A DNA stretch of 33,501 nucleotides from DSOS01 sp035286585 (GCA_035286585.1 DATEDC010000197.1:1-33501); one strand, 5' to 3'; shown: positions 8,549 to 17,348, numbered from the stretch's first letter. Notes: generated from the sequence alone by a model not told the origin. Numbers and translations: made by a program.

Positions 8549-8607
8549 CCGCTCGCTGAATTGCTCAGCCAAGCTGCCAGTTTGTGGATACAATTACTTT
8601 GTGAAAT

Positions 8608-8636
8608 TTGACACCTAGAGTGGCGTATGATAAACT
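8608..8636 (+). promoter_or_regulatory. Promoter of the nuo operon
   Basis: TTGACA (8608-8613) is a perfect -35 hexamer. It is followed after 17 bases by TAAACT (8631-8636), a 4/6 match to the -10 consensus. TGA at 8628-8630 supplies a TGn extended -10. Transcription would start near 8643, about 40 bases before nuoA. Confidence 0.65.
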
Positions 8637-8647
8637 TGCCACTCAGG
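8614..8647. promoter_or_regulatory. Operator-like inverted repeat spanning the nuo -10 region
   Basis: GAGTGGC (8618-8624) and GCCACTC (8638-8644) form a perfect 7+7 dyad with a 13-base centre. Allowing one bulged A (8617), the match extends by CCT/AGG to ten pairs. The -10 box lies in the centre, so a bound dimeric regulator would cover RNA polymerase's contact site. If transcription began further upstream the same sequence would make an RNA hairpin. Confidence 0.45.
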
Positions 8648-8681
8648 TAAGTATTTACAATTTATCGGACCGAGGACATCT

Positions 8682-9038
8682 ATGCTGACAGAATACCTGC
8701 CCATCGCGATTTTATTATTGGTAGCTGCTGGTTTGGCGGGTTTGGTCATAGTTCTTGGCCATTTGTTCGGTCCCCGCCGCCCCACCGAGCGTAAATCCGC
8801 TCCCTATGAATCCGGAATGATACCCTTCGGACCTGGCACCCGTCGAATGCCGGTTCGTTTTTACATGGTGGCGGTTCTTTTCATCTTGTTTGACATCGAA
8901 GTGGTTTTCTTTCTGCCCTGGGCTATCGTATTTCGTAAGCTAGGCCTTTTCGGCTTGATTGAAATGTTAGTTTTTGTAGTTATTTTATTGGTAGGCTACG
9001 TTTATGCGTGGAAAAAAGGAGCCCTGGAATGGGAGTAG
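8682..9038 (+). CDS. nuoA: NADH-quinone oxidoreductase subunit A
   Basis: This 118-residue protein has three hydrophobic segments: at the N-terminus (LPIAILLLVAAGLAGLVIVL), in the middle (VAVLFILFDIEVVFFLPW) and at the C-terminus. The family-typical YESGMIPFGPG loop and FDIEVVFF motif are present. NuoA is a small membrane subunit at the junction between the peripheral and membrane arms of complex I, near the quinone channel. The ATG at 8682 has GAGG at 8672-8675. It is the first gene of the nuo operon, and its last codons overlap nuoB by 10 bases. Confidence 0.95.
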   Translation: MLTEYLPIAILLLVAAGLAGLVIVLGHLFGPRRPTERKSAPYESGMIPFGPGTRRMPVRFYMVAVLFILFDIEVVFFLPWAIVFRKLGLFGLIEMLVFVVILLVGYVYAWKKGALEWE

Positions 9039-9511
9039 AACAAAAGCTTGGCAACATGGGGGTCGTAACCTTGAAGCTCGAGCAGGTCGTCAACTGGACG
9101 CGCACCAACAGCATGTGGCCGATGCTCTTCGGCCTGGCATGTTGCGCCATTGAGATGATGTCGGCTCAGGCTGCGCACTTCGATATGAGCCGCTTTGGTA
9201 TGGAACTGATGCGCGCCAGCCCGCGGCAATCAGACCTGATGATTGTAGCTGGCCGGGTGTCTCGCAAAATGGCTCCCGTGCTGCGCAGACTGTATGATCA
9301 AATGCCCGACCCCAAGTGGGTGATCTCCATGGGGGACTGCGCCTCGTGCGGCGGGGTTTTTAACAACTATGCGATCGTCCCCGGGGTAGATGAAGTGGTG
9401 CCGGTGGATGTCTATGTGGCTGGCTGCCCGCCTCGCCCTGAAGCGTTGATCCATGGCATTATGACGCTGCATGAGAAAGTACGCGGCGAAAAAATCAAGG
9501 ATTGGGCCTGA
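9029..9511 (+). CDS. nuoB: NADH-quinone oxidoreductase subunit B
   Basis: I chose ATG 9029 because AAGGAG (9016-9021) is 7 bases upstream; an upstream in-frame GTG at 9008 lies inside nuoA and lacks a ribosome-binding site. The 160-residue protein holds the four ligands of cluster N2: C38 and C39 (LACCAIEMM), C104 (GDCASCGG) and C133 (AGCPPRPE). Their spacing equals that of E. coli NuoB. N2 is the terminal [4Fe-4S] cluster that reduces quinone, in the peripheral arm beside NuoD. The gene overlaps nuoA by 10 bases and is followed one base later by nuoC, so translation is coupled. Confidence 0.97.
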   Translation: MGVEQKLGNMGVVTLKLEQVVNWTRTNSMWPMLFGLACCAIEMMSAQAAHFDMSRFGMELMRASPRQSDLMIVAGRVSRKMAPVLRRLYDQMPDPKWVISMGDCASCGGVFNNYAIVPGVDEVVPVDVYVAGCPPRPEALIHGIMTLHEKVRGEKIKDWA

Positions 9512-9512
9512 G

Positions 9513-10025
9513 ATGAACGAGCACATTCAAGCTGTGAGCGAGGCGCTGCAGGAGCAATTTGCCGCCCAGGTGATGGAATTTCGCGGTCAGACCAGCCTGC
9601 TCGTCCCCCCCGAGCATATACTCGCGGCCTGCCGCATCTTGAGAGATGAATTCGACTTTGATATGCTCAGAGGGCAAACGGTTGTGGATTACTGGCCCCA
9701 ACAGGAGCCGCGCTTCCACCTGATTTATCTGCTCTACTCGTTGCCGCGCCATATGCGCCTGAGCCTGCGCTCGCCGCTCAACGGTAATTACCCTACGATC
9801 GCTTCAGTGGAGAGCGTGTATCCCAACGCCAACTGGCACGAGCGCGAAGTGTTCGATATGTTCGGCATCCGCTTCGAGGGTCACACGGATCTGCGGCGCA
9901 TCCTCATGCCCTTCGATTGGGTTGGGCATCCCTTGCGCAAGGATTATCCTCTGGGCTACGAAGAGGTCCAGTTTTCGTTCAACTACGACGAGATTGATCG
10001 GCGCAAGCCCTATGCCAGGGAATAA
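9513..10025 (+). CDS. nuoC: NADH-quinone oxidoreductase subunit C
   Basis: The 170-residue protein carries the 30-kDa subunit signature (HEREVFDMFGIRFEGH, then LRRILMPFDWVGHPLRKDYPLG). NuoC is a peripheral-arm subunit without cofactors that packs against NuoD. I place the start at ATG 9513, one base after the nuoB stop; a longer frame from 9471 overlaps nuoB and adds residues unlike the family. The ribosome-binding site is weak, consistent with coupling to nuoB. Here nuoC and nuoD are separate genes, unlike the fused nuoCD of E. coli. A hairpin sequence straddles the stop codon. Confidence 0.95.
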   Translation: MNEHIQAVSEALQEQFAAQVMEFRGQTSLLVPPEHILAACRILRDEFDFDMLRGQTVVDYWPQQEPRFHLIYLLYSLPRHMRLSLRSPLNGNYPTIASVESVYPNANWHEREVFDMFGIRFEGHTDLRRILMPFDWVGHPLRKDYPLGYEEVQFSFNYDEIDRRKPYARE

Positions 10026-10045
10026 AGCCAGAAGGCCTTCCCTGG
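10015..10045 (+). other. Hairpin straddling the nuoC stop codon
   Basis: CCAGGGAA (10015-10022) and TTCCCTGG (10038-10045) are perfect 8-base complements with a 15-base loop that begins with the nuoC stop codon. GGGGTTTTG follows. The T-run is only four, so a strong terminator is unlikely. An RNA processing or mild attenuation site inside the operon is possible. The loop also contains half of the 10-base palindrome GAAGGCCTTC. Confidence 0.35.
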
Positions 10046-10087
10046 GGTTTTGCGCCTCTGCTGAGTTGGTATCGAAATGAGAGAGCC

Positions 10088-11317
10088 ATGTTTGAAAAAA
10101 CCGAAATCACTCTGGATGAACTCAGGCACCTGGTATCCGACCGCGCCATAGAAGGCGAAACGGTGCTGCTCAATATGGGGCCGCAGCATCCCAGCACGCA
10201 CGGCGTGCTGCGCCTGCTGTTGGAGCTGGATGGCGAAGTGGTGGTCAATTGCATTCCGGATATCGGTTTCCTGCATACCGGAATAGAGAAGAATATGGAG
10301 GCCAAGACGTACGATAAGGCCGCCGTGATGACCGACCGCCTGGATTATCTGAACACGATTGGGAACAACCTGGTTTACTGCCTGGCGATTGAAGAGCTGG
10401 TGGACCTGGATGTGCCGCCCAGGGCGCAGGCTATCCGCGTCATCCTGACCGAGCTGCATCGCATCGCTTCCCACCTGGTTTGGTTGGGCACCCACGCCCT
10501 CGACCTGGCGGCCATGTCGGTCTTCCTTTACTGCTTCCGCGAGCGCGAGTCGATCCTGGACATCCTGGAAATGTGCGGCGGACAACGCATGATGACCACT
10601 TATTTCAGGCCGGGCGGCTTGTGGCGGGATGTTCCCGTGGAATTCGAGGAGGCCGTGCGCCAGTTCCTGCGCGTTTTTCCACGGCGCCTCGCTGAATACG
10701 AAGCCCTGCTGACCAAAAACCCTCTCTTCCTCGAGCGCACGGTAGGGATAGGCGTACTTTCGCGCGCAGACGCCATCCGCTGGGGCATCACCGGCCCAAT
10801 CCTGCGCGCCTCTGGCGTGGCACATGACCTGCGCAAAGACCAGCCATATTCTGGCTATGAGCTCTACGATTTCGATATCCCCGTGGAGACCGCCGGTGAT
10901 ACCTACGTGCGCTACCTGGTGCGCATGGAGGAAATGCGCCAGTCTCTGCGCATCGTCCAGCAAGCCCTGGATAAGCTGCCCTATGGGCCGGTGCGAAGCA
11001 ACAATCGTAAGTTCGTCCCGCCGCCGCGTTCGGAGCTCGGCACCAGCATGGAGGCGCTCATCCATCACTTCAAGCTGTGGACGGAAGGCTTCCCTGCCCC
11101 CGAAGAGGGGGTGTATGTGGCGGTTGAATCGCCGCGCGGCGAGCTGGGCGTCTACCTGGAAGGCGATGGAGGTCCAAAACCGTACCGGGTGTACTGGCGC
11201 ACGCCCTCCTTTGCGAATTTGCAGATTTTGCCGTTGATTTCCAAGGGGCATCTTGTGGCGGATCTGGTAGCCCTGATTGGAACGGTCGATATTGTATTAG
11301 GAGACGTGGACCGGTGA
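10088..11317 (+). CDS. nuoD: NADH-quinone oxidoreductase subunit D
   Basis: This 409-residue protein is the 49-kDa subunit, related to the large subunit of NiFe hydrogenases. The N-terminal LNMGPQHPSTHGVLRLLLELDGE motif, which contributes His to the quinone pocket, is intact, as is the C-terminal LVALIGTVDIVLGDVDR ending. The protein forms the quinone-binding chamber with NuoB at the membrane interface. The ATG at 10088 is preceded by GAGAG. It begins 62 bases after nuoC and ends in a GTGA overlap with the GTG start of nuoE. Confidence 0.97.
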   Translation: MFEKTEITLDELRHLVSDRAIEGETVLLNMGPQHPSTHGVLRLLLELDGEVVVNCIPDIGFLHTGIEKNMEAKTYDKAAVMTDRLDYLNTIGNNLVYCLAIEELVDLDVPPRAQAIRVILTELHRIASHLVWLGTHALDLAAMSVFLYCFRERESILDILEMCGGQRMMTTYFRPGGLWRDVPVEFEEAVRQFLRVFPRRLAEYEALLTKNPLFLERTVGIGVLSRADAIRWGITGPILRASGVAHDLRKDQPYSGYELYDFDIPVETAGDTYVRYLVRMEEMRQSLRIVQQALDKLPYGPVRSNNRKFVPPPRSELGTSMEALIHHFKLWTEGFPAPEEGVYVAVESPRGELGVYLEGDGGPKPYRVYWRTPSFANLQILPLISKGHLVADLVALIGTVDIVLGDVDR

Positions 11318-11829
11318 GTACTCTGGCAGAAAATTACCCCGGCGAGATTAAATCCATCCTGGCAAAATACCCGCCCGACCAGAAGCGCTCGGCGGTCATG
11401 GCGCTGATCTACCTGGCCCAGCGCGAAGGTGGTTACGTGACAAAGCAGGCCTTGAGAGAGATCGCTGAAATTTGTGAAATTTCCACCACCGACGTCGCTT
11501 CGCTCGTCGGATTTTACAGCCTCTATTACGACCAGCCGGGAGGCAAGTATCGTCTCCAGGTATGCACCGATCTGCCCTGCGCCCTGCGAGGCGCCGAGCA
11601 GTTTCTGGAGAACCTGTGCGAAAACCTGGGTATCAAGGTGGGAGAGACCACTGCAGACGGTCTCCTGACCGTTGAACATGTGATGTGCCTGGCTGCCTGC
11701 GATAAAGCGCCGATGTTCCAGGTGCAGTCTGGCGAGGGTCTGGCATATTACGAAAACCAGACCGCTGAGAGCGCGCTGGAGCTGGTGGGCAGGCTGCGCC
11801 GGCGGGAGGCGGGCAAAGATGGACGCTAA
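11314..11829 (+). CDS. nuoE: NADH-quinone oxidoreductase subunit E (24-kDa, [2Fe-2S])
   Basis: The 171-residue protein has an N-terminal helical bundle and a thioredoxin-like [2Fe-2S] domain. The four ligands are C84 and C89 (CTDLPC) and C125 and C129 (CLAAC), which bind cluster N1a. NuoE joins NuoF and NuoG in the NADH-oxidising module. The start is GTG 11314, supported by AGGAG at 11299-11303 and by the four-base overlap with the nuoD stop. The gene overlaps nuoF by 11 bases. Confidence 0.96.
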   Translation: MSTLAENYPGEIKSILAKYPPDQKRSAVMALIYLAQREGGYVTKQALREIAEICEISTTDVASLVGFYSLYYDQPGGKYRLQVCTDLPCALRGAEQFLENLCENLGIKVGETTADGLLTVEHVMCLAACDKAPMFQVQSGEGLAYYENQTAESALELVGRLRRREAGKDGR

Positions 11830-13111
11830 GTACCTGCTGCTGCGGCATCGAGAAATCCCCGACATCAACCGCCTGGAAGTCTACCGCCAGCATGGGGGCT
11901 ACCAGGCTTTCCACAAGGCGGTGACCGCCATGACTCCGGCGGAGGTGACCGCGGTGGTCAAAGCGTCTGGCTTGCGCGGGCGCGGAGGCGCTGGTTTCCC
12001 CACCGGTCTAAAGTGGTCGTTTATCGATGCGCACAAATGGCCGCATTACGTGGTCGCCAATGCGGACGAATCCGAACCCGGGACGTTCAAAGACCGCGAG
12101 ATCATGGAGGGCAACCCTTACCAGTTTTTGGAGGGCGTTGCCATTGCGGCGTATGCCATCCAGGCAAACGCGGCCTACATCTACCTGCGCGGCGAGTTCT
12201 GGCAGCTCGCCGGTCAGCTAGACCAGCGCATAGCCGAATTAGAAGCCACTGGCCTGCTGGGAGATCAGCTGTTCGGCACGGATTACTCGCTGCGCATGTA
12301 CACCCATCTGGGCGCGGGGGCGTACATTTGCGGCGAGGAGACCGCCCTGCTCGAGTCCATGGAGGGCAAGCTGGGACAGCCGCGGCTGCGCCCGCCTTTC
12401 CCACCCTCCTTTGGCTTGTATGGCAAGCCAACGGTGGTCAATAACGTGGAGACCCTGGCGAATGTGCCCCTGATCGTCGAACGCGGCGCGGACTGGTACC
12501 GCACGTTCGGCACCGAAAAGAGCACCGGCGTGAAGATTTTCTCGCTTTCTGGCTGCGTGAACAAGCCCGGCAACTATGAGCTGCCTCTGGGGGCCACTTT
12601 CCGCGAGCTGATCTTCGAGCACGGTGGAGGCATCCCCGGGGGGCGCGAGATCAAAGCCATTATGCCGGCGGGTGCTTCTTCTTCGCTGATTGTCGCTAAC
12701 CAGGAGGCGCTGGACACCCCCATGGATTACGAAAGCGTGCCCAATGTGGGCGCCGCGCTGGGTTCCGCTTCTGTGATTGTCATCGATGATTCGGTCAGCG
12801 TACCCTGGCTGATCAGGAAAACGATCCACTTCTTTAAGCACGAGTCTTGCGGGAAGTGCACCCCCTGCCGGGAAGGAACTTACTGGATGATGCATCTCAC
12901 CGAGCGGATCGATTCCGGGCAGGCAGGTTGGGAGGATGTCGAGCTGCTGCGCGAGGTAGCCAGCCAGGTGCGCGGCAAGTGCCTGTGCGCTCTGGGTGAG
13001 TTTTCGATTGAAGCTGTGCTCTCGGGCATCGAGCGCTTTCAAAGCGATTTCGAGGCTCGGGTGCAAAGTAAGCAGATCGAAGGTGAGCCTGAGCCGCAGG
13101 CTGCCGGTTGA
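11819..13111 (+). CDS. nuoF: NADH-quinone oxidoreductase subunit F (NADH/FMN-binding)
   Basis: The 430-residue protein has the glycine-rich RGRGGAGFPTGLKW motif for FMN and NADH and the NADESEPGTFKDR block. Cluster N3 ligands are C344, C347 and C350 (ESCGKCTPCREG) and C390 (CALGE). It takes hydride from NADH through FMN and passes electrons to the iron-sulphur chain. Because a true NuoF is present, NADH is the likely donor, unlike the short complexes that lack NuoEFG. ATG 11819 has GGGAGG at 11804-11809 and lies inside the end of nuoE. Confidence 0.97.
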   Translation: MDAKYLLLRHREIPDINRLEVYRQHGGYQAFHKAVTAMTPAEVTAVVKASGLRGRGGAGFPTGLKWSFIDAHKWPHYVVANADESEPGTFKDREIMEGNPYQFLEGVAIAAYAIQANAAYIYLRGEFWQLAGQLDQRIAELEATGLLGDQLFGTDYSLRMYTHLGAGAYICGEETALLESMEGKLGQPRLRPPFPPSFGLYGKPTVVNNVETLANVPLIVERGADWYRTFGTEKSTGVKIFSLSGCVNKPGNYELPLGATFRELIFEHGGGIPGGREIKAIMPAGASSSLIVANQEALDTPMDYESVPNVGAALGSASVIVIDDSVSVPWLIRKTIHFFKHESCGKCTPCREGTYWMMHLTERIDSGQAGWEDVELLREVASQVRGKCLCALGEFSIEAVLSGIERFQSDFEARVQSKQIEGEPEPQAAG

Positions 13112-13167
13112 GACCGGGCGCATGCACCTGATCCTGGCGGAGCGGTGTTTACACGTGGAGCGATTGC

Positions 13168-15693
13168 ATGGCAAAGTTGGTGACCCTGACAATTGATGAA
13201 AAACAGGTGACGGTGCCGGAGGGCACCCTGATCGTGGACGCTGCCAAAAAAATCGGCGTTGATGTCCCCGTATTTTGCTACCATCCCAAGATGGAGCCGG
13301 TGGGGATGTGCCGTATGTGTCTGGTGGATATCGGTCGCCCGCTGCGCGACCGCAACACGGGCGAATTGCTGTTGGAGCCGGATGGCTCCCCCCGCATTCA
13401 ATTTGGGCCCAAGCTGGAGACAGCCTGCACTACGCCGGTCTCGGAAGGCATGGTCGTGGTGGGCGATGCGGACAACGTCAGGCGCGGGCGCAAAGATATC
13501 ATCGAGTTCATCCTCACCTCCCATCCGCTGGACTGCCCGATTTGCGATAAAGGCGGTGAATGCCCCCTGCAAGATCTGACCATGGATCATGGACCCGGGC
13601 AAAGCCGCTTCATCTACGATGAGAAGATCCACCTGGCAAAGCACGTGCCGCTGGGCGAGTTAATTGTCCTGGACCGCGAGCGCTGCATCCAATGCGGGCG
13701 CTGCGTGCGCTACCAGGATGAAATTGTCGATGACCCGGTGATCGCCTTTCATAACCGCGGTCGCTCGTTGGAGATCGTCACCTTCTCAGAGCCGGGCTTC
13801 GATTCGTATTTTTCAGGCAATACCACGGATATCTGCCCGGTCGGGGCGCTGACGACGGCTGATTTCCGCTTTGAGGCGCGCCCCTGGGAGCTGAAATCCG
13901 CTGCCTCGCTCTGCTCGCAATGCCCGGTGGGGTGCAACATTACTTTCAATGTCCGCCGGGAGGCGAAGTCGGGCGGCAATTGGGTGATCAAGCGGGTGAT
14001 GCCGCGCCAGAATGAGGCGGTCAATGAGATCTGGATCTGCGATAAAGGCCGCTTTGCCTACCATTATACGGAAAGCCCGGAGCGGATCAAGCAGCCGCTG
14101 GTGCGTAAAAATGGCGAGCTGACCCCCGCCAGCCTGGAAGAGGCTTTGCAGGTGGTCGCCGCGCGCCTGCGCGAGGCTGGAGAAGGTCTGCTTACCCTGG
14201 CGAGCGGTCGCCTCTCCAATGAAGACCTTTTCAATTTGCGCGAGCTGACCGCCGGAGTGGGTGGCAAAACTGGGCTGTACTCGCAGATGGGCGGCGGAGA
14301 CCTGGTTGCACAGGTGGGCGTGGGCAAGGGAACCGATTTCGCCCTCATGGGTCCCGAAACAGCCATCCTGGTGGTCGCCTCCAATCTGCTGGAAGAAGCC
14401 CCCATCTGGTGGTCGCGGTTGAAACAGGCGGCAGACCGAGGCGCCAGATTGATCGTGGTAAACCCGCGCCCCACCAAGCTCGATCGTTATGCAGCTCACA
14501 CTATCCGTTATCCTTACGGGTCTGAGACCGCCGCAATTTTGGCGCTGCTGAATGCCATCTCTGCCAAGCGCCCGAACCTGCCGGAAAGCGTGCAGAGCCT
14601 GGCGCGGGCGGCGGAGCTGCAGGCGGCTGCCAAAACTTTTGCCGACGCGCAGGATGCGGTGGTGCTGTATGGGAGCGAGGGCACCAGCCTGGCAGCTTCG
14701 CAGGCGCTGGCTCAGGCTTGCGCCAATCTGCTGATCGCCACCGGTCATATAGGGCGGCCTAACAACGGGCTGCTGGGTGTCTGGAGCCGGGCTAACGAGC
14801 AAGGCGCCTGGGATATGGGCTTTCGCCCTCTGCCAGATTTGCAGGGCGCCATGAAAGCGGCCCGTGCGCTGTATGTCGTCGCGGCTGACCCGGCGAGAGA
14901 CGACCCCCTGCTGGCGGAGACGGGCGAATTCATGGTGGTGCAGGAGTTGTTCCTGACCGATACCGCCAGGCTCGCCGACGTGGTGCTGCCGGTTCGGGCC
15001 TATACAGAAAGAGAGGGGACCTACACCACGGGAGAGCGGCGGGTGCAGCGCTTCTACCCTGCCCTTCCCGAGCCAGCCGGGGTGAAAGCCGATTTCGCCA
15101 TCAGCGCACAGATTGGTCAGCTCCTGGGCTTGGAGCTGGAAGGTCGCTCGCCCGCCAGGGTGATGGAGCGGATCGCCAGCCAGGTGCCGGATTACGCCGG
15201 AGTCTCCTACAACGAGCTCGCCAAAGTGAGCGAACAGTGGCCGATAGTCGGGCGGGGTGATTTATATTACGGCGGCACATCATATGAGAATAAGCAGGGG
15301 CTGGGCGTTCAACTCTCCTCTGCGGCTCATCGCGGTGAGACGGTGACGCTGGGTTGGCCAGCCTGGCCCGAGGTAAAGACCGCCGCGGGCAGCCTGCTGG
15401 CAGTGCCGGTGACGCGCTTGTATGACCGCGGCAATACAGTTCTCCCCTCCAGGCTTCTGCACCCGCGCATCGGCCAGCCGCACGTGCTCATGCATCCCTC
15501 CAACGCCAGAGAGCTTGGCGTGCGGGAGGGCGATACCGTGCAGGTGACCTTGAACGGATCCGGCAACGTGGTTGTCGCCCGGTTGGATAGGAGCCTGCCG
15601 TTGGATGTGGTGCTCGTGCCGCGCAGTATGGGGCTCCCGATTGCCGGGCCGGTGGGTGTTCAGGTCCGTGTGGTTGAGCGCGTTGCTGTCTGA
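13168..15693 (+). CDS. nuoG: NADH-quinone oxidoreductase subunit G
   Basis: The 841-residue protein has an N-terminal ferredoxin-like [2Fe-2S] domain (C37, C48, C51, C87), a His-Cys3 cluster (H119, C123, C126, C132) and a [4Fe-4S] site (C173, C176, C179, with C223 of DICPVGAL). It also has the extra N7-type site C249-x2-C252-x3-C256-x34-C291, followed by a molybdopterin-oxidoreductase-like domain to the end. The gap C51 to C87 holds an insertion (NTGELLLEPDGSPR) not found in short forms such as that of Thermus. NuoG carries electrons along the peripheral arm. ATG 13168 has GTGGAG 7 bases upstream. It follows nuoF after 56 bases. Confidence 0.96.
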   Translation: MAKLVTLTIDEKQVTVPEGTLIVDAAKKIGVDVPVFCYHPKMEPVGMCRMCLVDIGRPLRDRNTGELLLEPDGSPRIQFGPKLETACTTPVSEGMVVVGDADNVRRGRKDIIEFILTSHPLDCPICDKGGECPLQDLTMDHGPGQSRFIYDEKIHLAKHVPLGELIVLDRERCIQCGRCVRYQDEIVDDPVIAFHNRGRSLEIVTFSEPGFDSYFSGNTTDICPVGALTTADFRFEARPWELKSAASLCSQCPVGCNITFNVRREAKSGGNWVIKRVMPRQNEAVNEIWICDKGRFAYHYTESPERIKQPLVRKNGELTPASLEEALQVVAARLREAGEGLLTLASGRLSNEDLFNLRELTAGVGGKTGLYSQMGGGDLVAQVGVGKGTDFALMGPETAILVVASNLLEEAPIWWSRLKQAADRGARLIVVNPRPTKLDRYAAHTIRYPYGSETAAILALLNAISAKRPNLPESVQSLARAAELQAAAKTFADAQDAVVLYGSEGTSLAASQALAQACANLLIATGHIGRPNNGLLGVWSRANEQGAWDMGFRPLPDLQGAMKAARALYVVAADPARDDPLLAETGEFMVVQELFLTDTARLADVVLPVRAYTEREGTYTTGERRVQRFYPALPEPAGVKADFAISAQIGQLLGLELEGRSPARVMERIASQVPDYAGVSYNELAKVSEQWPIVGRGDLYYGGTSYENKQGLGVQLSSAAHRGETVTLGWPAWPEVKTAAGSLLAVPVTRLYDRGNTVLPSRLLHPRIGQPHVLMHPSNARELGVREGDTVQVTLNGSGNVVVARLDRSLPLDVVLVPRSMGLPIAGPVGVQVRVVERVAV

Positions 15694-15718
15694 CTTCATA
15701 AGATAGGCGAGGTAGCGC

Positions 15719-16804
15719 ATGGATTTCGCATTGCTTTTAGAGTGGCTGATCAAATCCATCATCCTGGTCGTCACGATGCTGCTGGGTTTTGCCTACGTAA
15801 CCTTCTACGAGAGGAAGGCATTGGCCCGCATTCAGGTGCGCATCGGTCCGAATCGGGCTGGGCCAGGCGGCTGGCTGCAGCCTATCGCCGACGGGGTGAA
15901 GCTGGTTTTCAAGGAAGAGTTGACCCCGGCCCGGGCTGACAAGCTCATCTTCATTCTGGCGCCGATGATCACGGTAGTCCCGGCGCTGATCATTATGGCT
16001 GTGGTCCCCTGGGGCGGCACGGTGGTGATCTTCGGACGCGAGATCGCCCTTTCGCTTGCTAACCTGAATGTCGGTATCCTGTATATTGCCGCCATCGCCT
16101 CGATCTCAGTGTACGGGATTGTGCTGGCAGGTTGGTCTTCTAACAATAAATACGCGATGTTGGGAGGCATTCGATCTTCGGCGCAGATGATCAGCTACGA
16201 GCTGGCTCTTGGCCTGTCGTTTGTAGGCCCAATCCTGCTGACAGAATCGATGAACCTGTTTGATATTGTCGAAGCGCAGAGGAATATGCGCTGGTTTATC
16301 TTTCTCCAACCGGTGGGTGCCCTGGTGTTTTGGATTTCCACCCTGGCGGAAGTCAACCGGTCACCCTTCGACATGCCCGAGGCCGAACAGGAATTGACCG
16401 CCGGCTACCATGTGGAATATTCTGGCTTGAAATTTGCCCTGTTCTTCATGGCTGAGTACATCAAGATGATTGCGGTCAGCGCCATCACTGCCACGCTCTT
16501 CTTAGGTGGTTTCCGCGGACCGCTGCCGGTGGATGTCTGGCCCTGGTTTGGACCGCTGAACCTGTTTCTGAAAGTCCTGGTGCTGCTGTTTGGCATGATC
16601 TGGGTGCGGGCTACCTTGCCGCGCATCCGCTACGACCGCTTGATGGCGTTCGGCTGGAAGATGCTCTTCCCCCTCGCCCTGGGCAACGTGCTCATCACCG
16701 CCGTGGGGATTATTTTGAATGCCTTGTGGGCGATTCCGATTTTTTCGATTCTTTTCTTCCTTTTAGTGGTGTTTTTTGCTAGGAGAGCGATTGCCAGGAG
16801 GTAG
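15719..16804 (+). CDS. nuoH: NADH-quinone oxidoreductase subunit H
   Basis: This 361-residue polytopic membrane protein has about eight hydrophobic segments. Family landmarks are ERKALARIQVRIGPNRAGPGGWLQP near the N-terminus and AEVNRSPFDMPEAEQELTAGYHVEYSG in the loop that lines the quinone channel. NuoH links the quinone site to the proton-pumping membrane arm. The ATG (15719) has GAGG 6 bases upstream. The last codons (AGG AGG TAG) double as the ribosome-binding site of nuoI. Confidence 0.97.
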   Translation: MDFALLLEWLIKSIILVVTMLLGFAYVTFYERKALARIQVRIGPNRAGPGGWLQPIADGVKLVFKEELTPARADKLIFILAPMITVVPALIIMAVVPWGGTVVIFGREIALSLANLNVGILYIAAIASISVYGIVLAGWSSNNKYAMLGGIRSSAQMISYELALGLSFVGPILLTESMNLFDIVEAQRNMRWFIFLQPVGALVFWISTLAEVNRSPFDMPEAEQELTAGYHVEYSGLKFALFFMAEYIKMIAVSAITATLFLGGFRGPLPVDVWPWFGPLNLFLKVLVLLFGMIWVRATLPRIRYDRLMAFGWKMLFPLALGNVLITAVGIILNALWAIPIFSILFFLLVVFFARRAIARR

Positions 16805-16812
16805 TTACAGTT

Positions 16813-17316
16813 ATGTTTAGAGAAATTGTGCGTGGTTTAAGCACCACCTTTAAGTCGATGTTTGAAAGGCCGGTGACGATCCAGTACCCGGAGGTCAAAC
16901 GTCCGGTGCGCACCCGCTTTAAGGGCCGGCACGAGCTGAAGCGTTACGACAACGGCCTGGAAAAGTGCATTGGTTGTTCGTTGTGCGCCGTTGCCTGCCC
17001 GGCGGACGCGATCTTTGTTGAATCTGCTGAAAACACGGATGAGGCGCGTTATTCCCCCGGTGAGCGCTACGCAAGCACGTACGAAATCAATATGCTGCGC
17101 TGCATCTTCTGCGGCTACTGCGAAGACGCCTGCCCGACGGAAGCGATTGTGTTGGGAGATAACTACGAGCTCTCGTTTACCGACCGGCGGCAGGCGATCT
17201 ACACCAAAGAGATGCTGCTTGTGCCTGTGCTTGAAGGAGGCAAAACCACCCCTCAAAAGGTGGAGCCCGGCAAATATACGCGTTCTGTACCCGAGATGAA
17301 GGATCCGGCTGATTAG
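16813..17316 (+). CDS. nuoI: NADH-quinone oxidoreductase subunit I (two [4Fe-4S])
   Basis: The 167-residue protein has two ferredoxin motifs: C52-x2-C55-x2-C58-x3-C62-P and C97-x2-C100-x2-C103-x3-C107-P. These bind clusters N6a and N6b, which hand electrons to N2 in NuoB. The first 45 residues are basic and amphipathic, as expected for a subunit lying on the membrane. ATG 16813 follows AGGAGG (16796-16801) at 11 bases. Confidence 0.97.
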   Translation: MFREIVRGLSTTFKSMFERPVTIQYPEVKRPVRTRFKGRHELKRYDNGLEKCIGCSLCAVACPADAIFVESAENTDEARYSPGERYASTYEINMLRCIFCGYCEDACPTEAIVLGDNYELSFTDRRQAIYTKEMLLVPVLEGGKTTPQKVEPGKYTRSVPEMKDPAD

Positions 17317-17348
17317 GGTGCGAGTGAAGGATACAAACTGGGTGATCC

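Noticed and set aside
8555..8569. Small hairpin GCTGA/TCAGC after rpoD as a terminator
   Set aside because: The stem is only five pairs and no T-run follows.
10010..11251. Minus-strand open frame of 413 codons
   Set aside because: It is the shadow of nuoD, whose protein is unmistakable. High GC makes long antisense frames common here.
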